Below are positions 26,601 to 33,553 of a stretch of DNA of 50,699 bases, in pieces. The stretch is taken from the NCBI GenBank assembly GCA_036562565.1, contig DATCJY010000023.1, positions 1 through 50,699 of the forward strand, written 5' to 3'. The notes beneath the pieces are model-generated. The model saw only the letters and a program-made list of their open reading frames with translations. It had not been told where the DNA came from and did no database searches. The stretch is from DATCJY01 sp036562565 (lineage in GTDB: Bacteria > Bacteroidota > Bacteroidia > Flavobacteriales_D > Sanyastnellaceae). Made by a program: the position numbers and the translations under genes. Position 1 is the stretch's first letter. Every line of letters begins with the position of its first letter.

Positions 26601-27964
26601 CCGTTGGTGAAAATGGTGAGATGAAGACCATCGTAGTATCCCGTTCATCAGAGGTGAAAATCATCGATGAGAAGACCGGTGCTACACTTACCAACGCAAA
26701 CATTCCATACGGTGCTACACTTCACGTGAAGCCGGGAGCAACAGTTGCCAAAGGTGACTTGATTGCTGAGTGGGATCCATATAACAGCGTGATTATCACA
26801 GAAGAAGAAGGTACTGTTCGTTTTGATGCGGTAGAAGAAGGTATCACTTTCAAAACCGAATTGGACGAGCAAACCGGTTTCTCTGAGAAAGTAATTACCG
26901 AGACAAAAGACAAGAAGAAGAACCCAGCTATCGAGATTATCCGCGATAAGGACGTGGTGAAAACCTACTCCCTACCGGTGGGTGCTCACTTGAATGTGAA
27001 CGATGGCGACAAGGTGAAAAAAGGAACTGTACTTGTTAAGATTCCCCGTATGTCCGGTAAGACAAGCGATATCACCGGAGGTCTTCCTCGTGTAACCGAG
27101 TTGTTCGAAGCTCGTAACCCATCTAACCCTGCTGTTGTTACGGAGATTGACGGTATCGTAGAATACGGAAAAATCAAACGTGGTAACCGCGAGGTAACAG
27201 TGAGAGCTCGTACAGGCGAAGAGAAGAAATACCTCGTGCCACTCTCCAAGCACATCTTGGTACAAGAAGGCGACTTCGTTCGTGCTGGTATGCCACTTTC
27301 CGATGGAGCCATCTCTCCTAGCGATATCCTCGATATCCAAGGACCAACTGCAGTACAAGAATACCTTGTGAATGAAATTCAAGAGGTTTACCGTCTGCAA
27401 GGTGTGAAAATCAACGATAAGCACTTTGAAGTAATCGTACGTCAAATGATGCGTAAAGTTGAAATCACCGATGCCGGAGATACTCGCTTCTTGGAAGGTA
27501 CAAGCGTAGATAAAGCCGAGTTCTTGGAAGAAAACGAATTGTTGTTTGACAAAATGGTTATTACCGATGCGGGTGACTCCGATCGTTATCAAACCGGTCA
27601 AATCATCAGTGTTCGTGCACTTCGGGATGAGAACTCTAGCTTGAAACGCAAAGACAAAAGAGAAATTCAAGCGCGCGAGGCTATCACAGCTACTGCTAGC
27701 CCAATGCTTCAAGGTATCACAAGAGCGTCATTGCAGACTGATTCATGGATTTCAGCTGCATCGTTCCAGGAGACTACCAAAGTGTTGAACGAAGCTGCAG
27801 TACAAGGTAAGACCGATTACTTGATTGGATTGAAAGAGAATGTTATTGTTGGTCACCCAATTCCTGCGGGTACTGGGGTTCGCAAGTTCCAAAAGATGAT
27901 CGTTAGCAATAGCGAAGATTATGTGAACTTGATGGCTCAACGCAACGATAACGCTGGAGTTTAA
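23672..27964 (+). CDS. rpoC: RNA polymerase beta' subunit
   Basis: Catalytic subunit of 1430 residues. The catalytic loop NADFDGDQMAVH is at residues 476-487 with the three Mg-binding Asp residues. The N-terminal zinc site is seen as CHCGKYKRIRYKG...CDRCG near residues 68-90, and the second zinc site as CESKRGVCAKCYG near residue 900. The bridge-helix/trigger-loop region (GEPGTQLTLRTFHTGG) is intact. It is 104 bases from rpoB, with a terminator-like hairpin between, and it ends at a strong terminator. Confidence 0.99.
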   Translation: MLQAKKVARPTSDFKSITISLASPEDILERSHGEVLKPETINYRTYKPERDGLFCEKIFGPVKDYECHCGKYKRIRYKGIVCDRCGVEVTEKKVRRERTGHITLTVPVAHIWYFRSLPNKIGYLLGLPTKKLDQIIYYERYVVINPGPAVNDEGNPYQVMDFITEEEYLNALERLPKENQYLDDKDPNKFVAKMGAEALYDLLSNVKLDELSYELRHKASIETSQQRKNEALKRLQVVEAFRDANTRVVNRPEWMITKVVPVIPPELRPLVPLDGGRFATSDLNDLYRRVIIRNNRLKRLMEIKAPEVILRNEKRMLQEAVDSLFDNSRKSSAVKTESNRPLKSLSDSLKGKQGRFRQNLLGKRVDYSARSVIVVGPELKMHECGLPKDMAAELFKPFIIRKMIERGIVKTVKSAKKIVDKKEAVVWDILENVLKGHPVLLNRAPTLHRLGIQAFQPKLIEGKAIQLHPLVCTAFNADFDGDQMAVHVPLGHAAILEAQLLMLGSHNILNPANGAPITVPSQDMVLGLYYITKSRVGTPEHPAKGENKTYYSPEEVTIAFNEGQLDLHANIKVRWTDINGKSSIIETTTGRVLFNQVVPPEVGFINQLLTKKALRDIIGDILKHVGIARTSKFLDDIKDLGFYWAFKGGLSFKLSDVVIPAEKEKLVADAEAKVRDVFDSYNMGLITNNERYNQVIDIWTNTNSKLTNILMERLKNDQQGFNSIYMMFDSGARGSKEQIRQLAGMRGLMAKPQKNAAMGGQDIIENPILANFKEGLSILEYFISTHGARKGLADTALKTADAGYLTRRLVDVAQDVIINEVDCGTLRGIVATPLKKADEIVESLSERIIGRTSVHDVVNPETGEIICYSGDQITESIAEAIQDAGLEEIEIRSVLTCESKRGVCAKCYGRDLATAQLVQQGLAVGVIAAQSIGEPGTQLTLRTFHTGGAAGGGSIEQDIRAKYAGIVEIDELRSVESVGENGEMKTIVVSRSSEVKIIDEKTGATLTNANIPYGATLHVKPGATVAKGDLIAEWDPYNSVIITEEEGTVRFDAVEEGITFKTELDEQTGFSEKVITETKDKKKNPAIEIIRDKDVVKTYSLPVGAHLNVNDGDKVKKGTVLVKIPRMSGKTSDITGGLPRVTELFEARNPSNPAVVTEIDGIVEYGKIKRGNREVTVRARTGEEKKYLVPLSKHILVQEGDFVRAGMPLSDGAISPSDILDIQGPTAVQEYLVNEIQEVYRLQGVKINDKHFEVIVRQMMRKVEITDAGDTRFLEGTSVDKAEFLEENELLFDKMVITDAGDSDRYQTGQIISVRALRDENSSLKRKDKREIQAREAITATASPMLQGITRASLQTDSWISAASFQETTKVLNEAAVQGKTDYLIGLKENVIVGHPIPAGTGVRKFQKMIVSNSEDYVNLMAQRNDNAGV

Positions 27965-27987
27965 TGGAATAATAACTCACTGACTAT

Positions 27988-28024
27988 AAAAAAAGGCTGT
28001 TCTCTATGGTGAACAGCCTTTTTT
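27988..28024. terminator. Bidirectional intrinsic terminator after rpoC
   Basis: GGCTGTTC (27995-28002) pairs with GAACAGCC (28011-28018), extended by runs of six or more A and T. It also ends the facing SRPBCC gene. Confidence 0.9.
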
Positions 28025-28050
28025 ATTTTCAAATCAATTGAGAGAAAATT

Positions 28051-28470
28051 CTAGCCCTGCGACTCAGCATAGCGTTTATAGTTGTCCAAAATAGATTGCC
28101 AACCTACACGCTGCATTTCAGCGGAGTTCTCATGTTCAGCGTCAAAAACGGTGGTAACTTTAGTTGAGCCATTAACCTCTTCAAAACTAGTATCTACTCT
28201 TCGACCATCGGGCATGGTATATGTGAATCCTTTGAACTCATCAATGGAGTTATATATTGCTTCGTAATCGAACCCGAAACTTCCATCACGAGCTTCCATT
28301 CGTGCCAGATACTTCCCTCCTACTGTCAAATTATTTTCCGCATACGGGCAATGCCAATCCTTCGATGCAAAATTCCATTGTGTGATATGCTTTGGGTTGT
28401 GATAGTAATCCCATGCTTTTTGCGGACTCACTCCTACCAAAGTTTCCACGGTTATACGTTTACGTGCCAT
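28051..28470 (-). CDS. SRPBCC / AHSA1-like protein
   Basis: A 139-residue START-like (SRPBCC) domain protein of the AHSA1/activator-of-Hsp90-homologue group, which bind hydrophobic ligands; the exact role is unknown. The typical layout is visible: a first strand and helix (ITVETLVGVSPQKAWDYYHN), WNFASKDWHCP, a central sheet with GGKYLARMEARDGS, and a C-terminal helix MQRVGWQSILDNYKRY. The frame opens upstream at 28521, but the ATG at 28470 gives the usual family N-terminus and is preceded by an A-rich leader, so it was chosen. Confidence 0.85.
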   Translation of the reverse strand: MARKRITVETLVGVSPQKAWDYYHNPKHITQWNFASKDWHCPYAENNLTVGGKYLARMEARDGSFGFDYEAIYNSIDEFKGFTYTMPDGRRVDTSFEEVNGSTKVTTVFDAEHENSAEMQRVGWQSILDNYKRYAESQG

Positions 28471-28687
28471 TTGATTAAATAAATGTTTAAGGTATTTATT
28501 AGAAAAATCGTCAATCCCCACTCTGATTTGGGGGCACTAAAAATAGTTCGCTTCGATTTAGGATGATTTAAAAAATCACACATTGATATACAAACCAAAG
28601 ATTGTATAACTCAAGGGCTTTCGCTGCTATTTCTCATTCATCAAAAAGTCATAACATTGCAGGCCTATTATTTTAGCCCACCAGCCC

Positions 28688-29224
28688 ATGGAAGTCATCG
28701 TTCAAGATTTATTTCAAAAACTTTCGGACATCACCGACAAGTTCCTAGCTGCTTTGGAAGCATTCTCAGAGGAGCAATTGGTCTCCAAAGAAGATTCAGA
28801 GAACTGGAGTCCCAATCAAGTGATGGAACACCTACTCATTGCTGAATCGGGAACGCTGGGATATATGCTGAAAAAGACTTCAGGTGGATGGGATGCGTTA
28901 CCAGAAGTGGATAATTTATCCAATCCGGAAGCTGTAGGGCTTATTGATCGCCTCAACTCAACGATGCGCATCAAAGCTCCCGCAATTTTGCCCGAACCTA
29001 CAAATAAGATTTCTAAAGATGAGCTGATTGCAAAATGGAAACAGTTGAGAACGGAATTGGAACTCTTTGTGCACTCCATTCCTCATAAGAACCTCAACAA
29101 GATGGTTTTCAGACAACCTTCGGCCGGCCCGATGAATATAATACAGACGTTACAATTCATGGAAGCTCATGTTGGCCATCATTTGCATCAAATAGAACGT
29201 ATTAAACGTAAGAACAATCTGTGA
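28688..29224 (+). CDS. DinB-like superfamily protein
   Basis: A 178-residue four-helix-bundle protein of the DinB/YfiT family, putative metal-dependent enzymes often linked to thiol transfer, with unknown substrate here. The expected metal-binding pattern is visible: His in MEHLLIAE near residue 48, and the C-terminal HVGHHLHQIERIK segment with several His. The ATG at 28688 is 29 bases from a near-consensus -7 element (TAACATTG). Its stop overlaps the GTG of the next gene by four bases, coupling it to an O-antigen ligase-like protein, which is an unexpected partner. Confidence 0.8.
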   Translation: MEVIVQDLFQKLSDITDKFLAALEAFSEEQLVSKEDSENWSPNQVMEHLLIAESGTLGYMLKKTSGGWDALPEVDNLSNPEAVGLIDRLNSTMRIKAPAILPEPTNKISKDELIAKWKQLRTELELFVHSIPHKNLNKMVFRQPSAGPMNIIQTLQFMEAHVGHHLHQIERIKRKNNL

Positions 29225-30462
29225 GCCGTACGACTGAAAATAAGTGGTGGGACCAATGGATATCCTATCTGCTTGCTCTGGTAGCTTTCCTGATTCCTGC
29301 CCATAAAAAATTGGTTCCGGTAACGGTTATTTTACTTGCTGTGGTTCTCATTGTGCGCAGTATCACCACACGCACTATCTATACCGGTAAAAAAGATCTG
29401 CCTCTGTACCTGCTGCTCGGATTATTTATACTCCATTTGATAGGCATCACCTATTCAGAAAACGTTTCCTATGCTTGGGTGGAGGTAGGTATCAAATTTT
29501 CGTTTCTGGGCTTTCCTTTAATAGCTCTGGTAATGCCGGTTATTTCCAACGAAAATCGGAATAGAATCAACGTTGCTTTCGTAATAGGTTGCTGGGTCTA
29601 TACTGTTGTATCCATAGCAACCGGCATCTATGACGCTATACAAAACAAGGATATGGCTTACCTAAGTTATGCTTTGCTGAGTGAGCCTTATCATCCGACC
29701 TACGCAGCTACCTATCAAGCAATGGCCGTTTTCCTGCTTTTATATAAAAGCAATTGGTATTCTTATCAAGTTGTCAGAAGGTACTTGTTTCTGCTTCTAC
29801 TAATAGCAATGGTCGTGTTCATCAGCATGTTGGCGAGCAAAGCTGGATTGCTGGCACTTTGGATTTGCCTCGTGGTAACGGCTTTTTATTATCTCAAACA
29901 GAAACTGCATTTGAAATATATCCTCGGTGTTCCGGTGTTGCTATTGGCAATCAGTATCACCAGCACGCGATTATTACCGGTAACCGCGAGCAGAATACAA
30001 AGTGCTGTTACATCTGTACAAAATGGAACGACCGGGCATCCGGACATGGAAGCAGAAAATGAGGTCACTCATGCGCAAACCAGTACCCACTTGCGATTGG
30101 TAACATGGTCTTCCTCTTGGGAGTTGATGCTGCGCAACCCCATGGGTGTAGGAACAGGTGATACAACCAATGAACTCGTGAAAATTTATGAACGCAAAGC
30201 AGAAGAACTCGCTGCAGAAAAAGAATTGAACGCCCACAATCAATTCCTACAGACTGGAGCTGAGCTCGGATGGTTAGGGCTGTTGCTTCTCATCGGTTCA
30301 TTGTCATTACTGTTTGTTCAATCCATTCGCACAAAGGACCTATTCCTGCTGACTTTTCTTTTAGTCTGCGGAATGAATTTCCTCTTTGAGTCCTTTCTAG
30401 AAGTACAAGCCGGAATCGTATTCTTCTGCTATTGGGTGTTGGTTTCTCTTCGCCAGGACTAA
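29221..30462 (+). CDS. O-antigen ligase / polymerase family membrane protein
   Basis: A 413-residue polytopic membrane protein of the Wzy_C/WaaL superfamily, which polymerise surface polysaccharide or attach it to lipid A core. About ten membrane helices are visible. A large periplasmic loop (residues about 250-345) contains the family-typical THLRLVTWSSSWELMLRNPMGVGTGD and the conserved NAHNQFLQTGAELGWLGLL segment. The start is GTG at 29221, inside the TGA of the DinB-like gene. Its stop codon overlaps that of the convergent metalloprotease gene. Ligase and polymerase cannot be separated on sequence alone. Confidence 0.85.
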   Translation: MSRTTENKWWDQWISYLLALVAFLIPAHKKLVPVTVILLAVVLIVRSITTRTIYTGKKDLPLYLLLGLFILHLIGITYSENVSYAWVEVGIKFSFLGFPLIALVMPVISNENRNRINVAFVIGCWVYTVVSIATGIYDAIQNKDMAYLSYALLSEPYHPTYAATYQAMAVFLLLYKSNWYSYQVVRRYLFLLLLIAMVVFISMLASKAGLLALWICLVVTAFYYLKQKLHLKYILGVPVLLLAISITSTRLLPVTASRIQSAVTSVQNGTTGHPDMEAENEVTHAQTSTHLRLVTWSSSWELMLRNPMGVGTGDTTNELVKIYERKAEELAAEKELNAHNQFLQTGAELGWLGLLLLIGSLSLLFVQSIRTKDLFLLTFLLVCGMNFLFESFLEVQAGIVFFCYWVLVSLRQD

Positions 30463-32381
30463 TTTTTTTGGATAACAATTGGTTTAATCCAAGTGGTATC
30501 CTTCACATGTACGCGTAAGAAATAGATACCATTCGGTTGATTATCCATCACAATACGATAGGTATTTGTTTGTCCCGATGGTGCAAATTGTTTGCTATAA
30601 ACCAATTTACCGTATGCATCATAGCAAGTTACGTCCACTGCTGACGCCTCATTCACCACAAGATTGAAGTTGCCACTTGATGGATTGGGATAAATGGACA
30701 TGAATTTATTGGTATCAAACTCCTCCACTCCTACAAACGGTAACACCTGGATATTAGCCGATGTTTCATTGGTACATCCATTTGCATCGGTATAGGTATA
30801 GAATACCGTATGACTGCCCACTCCTGCAAGTGCAGGATAGAACATGCCATCGGATACACCGGGTCCCCAATATTCACCACCGGAAGGTGAAGCCATATTC
30901 AACTCAAATGGATTGGTCATAATGGTCACTTCTTCAGGCAATACAAAACTCAAACTAGGAAGTGGGTACACGGTAATCTCTATTGGTGTAGACGTAAATG
31001 TGCAGCCTTGAGGAGTAGTTACAGTGAGCGTATATTCTCCCGTGGATTCTACATCTATGCTGTTTTGAGTCATACCATTGCTCCATTGATATTGTCCATT
31101 GACCACAGAGGTCAAGGTAACGCTACCACCTTGACAAAATGCGGTTTCACCGTCTATGTCAATCATCGTGGATGCATCCACATTGGCTCCATCTTCAATA
31201 GTAAATTCGAATGTTCGGGATGTTTGAGAAAGAGCATCTGTGATTAGTAAAGTGTACACACCGGGACACAACAAGTTGATTGCGTTGGCTGTATCTCCTG
31301 TATTCCATAGGAAGGAGTAATCTCCATCGCACATTGGAGTCACGATGATGGAGCCATCACATCGCCCTACGCAGGATACATTTTGTTTTTGAACTTGGGT
31401 AGAATAATCAGAAGGTTCACAAGCATTTGAGTTGAGCAAGTTGATACGAGGAGGAGCCAGTAAGGCCGCCAGTACGCGTTCCTTTTGTCCTTGCGTGAAG
31501 CGGTTTGTTTCACCGCAATAGCTCATATAATTTCTTCGTGAGTTATCCCAAATTCCTTCACTGCTACATGGGTTGACAGCCCCACAGTCTCCCACTCTGT
31601 GAGGTGGAGTATCACACACATGATCTCCCAGCGTAGCGCAATTCCAGTCGGCAGGACATGTTTGGCCATTGTTATCACCATCAAATGTGTGTGCCAAGTT
31701 AAAACCGTGACCAAGCTCGTGTGTGAGCGTAGTGGAATTATAGGTCATGTAGGGAGCCATTATCACGGTGCCATCATATTCATCACCATTTGGATAGGTT
31801 GCATATCCGGCCCAACCACCGCATATAGAGTGGACCACCCAAATGTTGTAATAGCTATATGTGGACCATTTGCTCAGATCCTTCACCGCATGATCGGGCG
31901 CAGACATACCACATTCTGATTTGCCTCCACGTGTAATTCCGCCCTCGGCATAGTTGTTCAAGCTCAAACCATTTACTCGAACAATTCCGGTGGTAGGACA
32001 TCCATTGGGATCACGTTTGGCAAGGCAAAAGGTAATTTGCATATCCACACCATTTCCTATTGCATTGGAATAGCGGTCATTCAGTCCCTGAATAGCACTG
32101 TGAATTTGTGCATCGGAAATATTGCTTCCAACCCCAACCGGTTCACCCAAATGAATCACATGCACAACCACCGGAACCACATAATGTTCATCGCCTACGC
32201 TTCTGAGAGAAGATATATTATCGTAAACATCCACTATTTCTGATTGAATACGATTGTATCGTTCACGGTAGTCTAAATCAGTATTTAGTGAATGGGAATG
32301 AACCCAATCCGTGCCACATAACTCTTGGCCTTTGATAGATAAAGGCAAGAAAGCAATTAGAATTGCATAAATACATTTCAT
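30459..32381 (-). CDS. Secreted M43 zinc metalloprotease, T9SS type A sorting domain
   Basis: A 640-residue secreted protein. A signal peptide covers residues 1-18. The pappalysin-like (M43) catalytic domain has the zinc site HELGHGFNLAH at residues 221-231, followed by a Cys-rich loop (CPADWNCATLGDHVCDTPPH) and the Met-turn NYMSYCGE. The usual Gly at position eight of the zinc motif is Asn here, as in many Bacteroidota members. Residues about 330-565 hold three Ig-like units, the third with GGEYWGPGVSDG. The last 75 residues are a type A T9SS sorting domain (SIYPNPSSGNFNL, then PNGIYFLRV). The stop overlaps that of the facing ligase gene. Confidence 0.93.
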   Translation of the reverse strand: MKCIYAILIAFLPLSIKGQELCGTDWVHSHSLNTDLDYRERYNRIQSEIVDVYDNISSLRSVGDEHYVVPVVVHVIHLGEPVGVGSNISDAQIHSAIQGLNDRYSNAIGNGVDMQITFCLAKRDPNGCPTTGIVRVNGLSLNNYAEGGITRGGKSECGMSAPDHAVKDLSKWSTYSYYNIWVVHSICGGWAGYATYPNGDEYDGTVIMAPYMTYNSTTLTHELGHGFNLAHTFDGDNNGQTCPADWNCATLGDHVCDTPPHRVGDCGAVNPCSSEGIWDNSRRNYMSYCGETNRFTQGQKERVLAALLAPPRINLLNSNACEPSDYSTQVQKQNVSCVGRCDGSIIVTPMCDGDYSFLWNTGDTANAINLLCPGVYTLLITDALSQTSRTFEFTIEDGANVDASTMIDIDGETAFCQGGSVTLTSVVNGQYQWSNGMTQNSIDVESTGEYTLTVTTPQGCTFTSTPIEITVYPLPSLSFVLPEEVTIMTNPFELNMASPSGGEYWGPGVSDGMFYPALAGVGSHTVFYTYTDANGCTNETSANIQVLPFVGVEEFDTNKFMSIYPNPSSGNFNLVVNEASAVDVTCYDAYGKLVYSKQFAPSGQTNTYRIVMDNQPNGIYFLRVHVKDTTWIKPIVIQKN

Positions 32382-32797
32382 AGAGACTCAAGAATTTTGA
32401 AAGGTGGGAAAGATAAAATGAATGATAAAGCCATATCGTACGTCATCTAAACAATCTTGCTTATAAATAACCATTGAAAGCATTTCTAAACACCTTTTCT
32501 ATCTGCTTCCAGCCAGCTTTTTGTCTTGTTCAGCGAGCTTGAATTATGTAGTTCCACCTTCTTCACCTAAGTGACAATTTACCTTCATGATATTCCTCAT
32601 GAGAGGCCGTCAAAAACATCAGCCCCGTTCGTGTTGAACTTACCGAAATGGGAATTACCAATCATTTCAGCTAATACTGAAGGATGCTATTCCGCACTCA
32701 TATGACAAACCCTATATGGCTTAGTGTCATCCTCGGCACTGACATCTTGCAACTAGAAGCCCAAAAACAATCAGTTCTAGTAACCTAATTATTGAGT
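32382..32797. other. Intergenic region between protease and cutC
   Basis: About 415 bases between divergent genes without a plausible reading frame. It contains ATGACA/TGTCAT (32702-32707 and 32725-32730) and ACTAGAA/TTCTAGT (32752-32758 and 32775-32781) inverted repeats; the latter lies just upstream of the cutC -7 element and could be an operator. Otherwise nothing was recognised. Confidence 0.4.
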
Positions 32798-32805
32798 TAT
32801 ATTTG
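32798..32805 (+). promoter_or_regulatory. -7 element for cutC
   Basis: TATATTTG fits TANNTTTG and lies 20 bases before the cutC start. No TTG box at the usual spacing. Confidence 0.5.
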
Positions 32806-32824
32806 AATAACCAACCAAAAAATC

Positions 32825-33553
32825 ATGCGCACCAATTATATTTTAGAAATAGCCGTGGACACCCTTCCTTCCGCACACGAGGCCCATCGTGGCGGTGCAG
32901 GCAGATTAGAGTTGTGCAGCGCACTTTCTACAGGTGGTCTCACGCCCAACATTCGTCTATTACAAGCTGTAAAACAGTGGATTCAGTTGCCGGCATTCGT
33001 CATAATACGTCCACGTGAAGGCGATTTTGTGTATTCCCGACAAGAAATCGACTACATGAAAAGCGAAATGGAACTCGCCATGGAGTATGGTGCTGACGGC
33101 TTTGTGCTAGGTGCACTTAATGAAAATGGTGAAATTCATGTCCGCCATACTAAAGAGCTGGTACAGCATTGTGCTCCGCTTCCGGTTACTTTTCATCGGG
33201 CATTTGATTGTACTAGAAATCTTTCTCAGTCGCTGGAAGCTGTGATTGATTGCGGTTGTAAGCGCTTACTCACTTCAGGCGGGGGGCATGTTGTTGCTGA
33301 TAAAAGAGACGTTGTACTTGCTCTTCACGAACAGGCGAAAGGCCGAATAAAAATCATTCCTGGTGGTGGAATAACTCCCGATAATTTCAAAGAAGTATTT
33401 CATCCTGAGTTGGATGAGTATCATATGAGTGGTCAAACACCAATGACCTCACCACTTACTTCTGACTTGTTCAGAATGGACTACAAGGAAACTTCGCATA
33501 CCAATGTTGCAAGTGTTGTGGAGCAACTGAATGCCCTCACCCATGCACATTAA
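32825..33553 (+). CDS. cutC: CutC family protein
   Basis: A 242-residue TIM-barrel protein of the CutC family, linked to copper homeostasis by older genetics though the catalytic activity is unresolved. The family signature is clear: EIAVDTLPSAHEAHRGGAGRLELCSAL near the start (residues 8-34), GGLTPNIRLL, VIIRPREGDFVYS, GADGFVLGAL, TFHRAFD and a C-terminal LLTSGG...IIPGGGI. Length is normal. The stop codon overlaps that of the facing patatin gene (shared TTAA). Confidence 0.93.
   Translation: MRTNYILEIAVDTLPSAHEAHRGGAGRLELCSALSTGGLTPNIRLLQAVKQWIQLPAFVIIRPREGDFVYSRQEIDYMKSEMELAMEYGADGFVLGALNENGEIHVRHTKELVQHCAPLPVTFHRAFDCTRNLSQSLEAVIDCGCKRLLTSGGGHVVADKRDVVLALHEQAKGRIKIIPGGGITPDNFKEVFHPELDEYHMSGQTPMTSPLTSDLFRMDYKETSHTNVASVVEQLNALTHAH

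Noticed and set aside
15105..27964. Rifampicin-resistance or other unusual changes in rpoB and catalytic changes in rpoC
   Set aside because: The rifampicin-pocket motifs and the NADFDGDQ loop are those of the normal enzymes.
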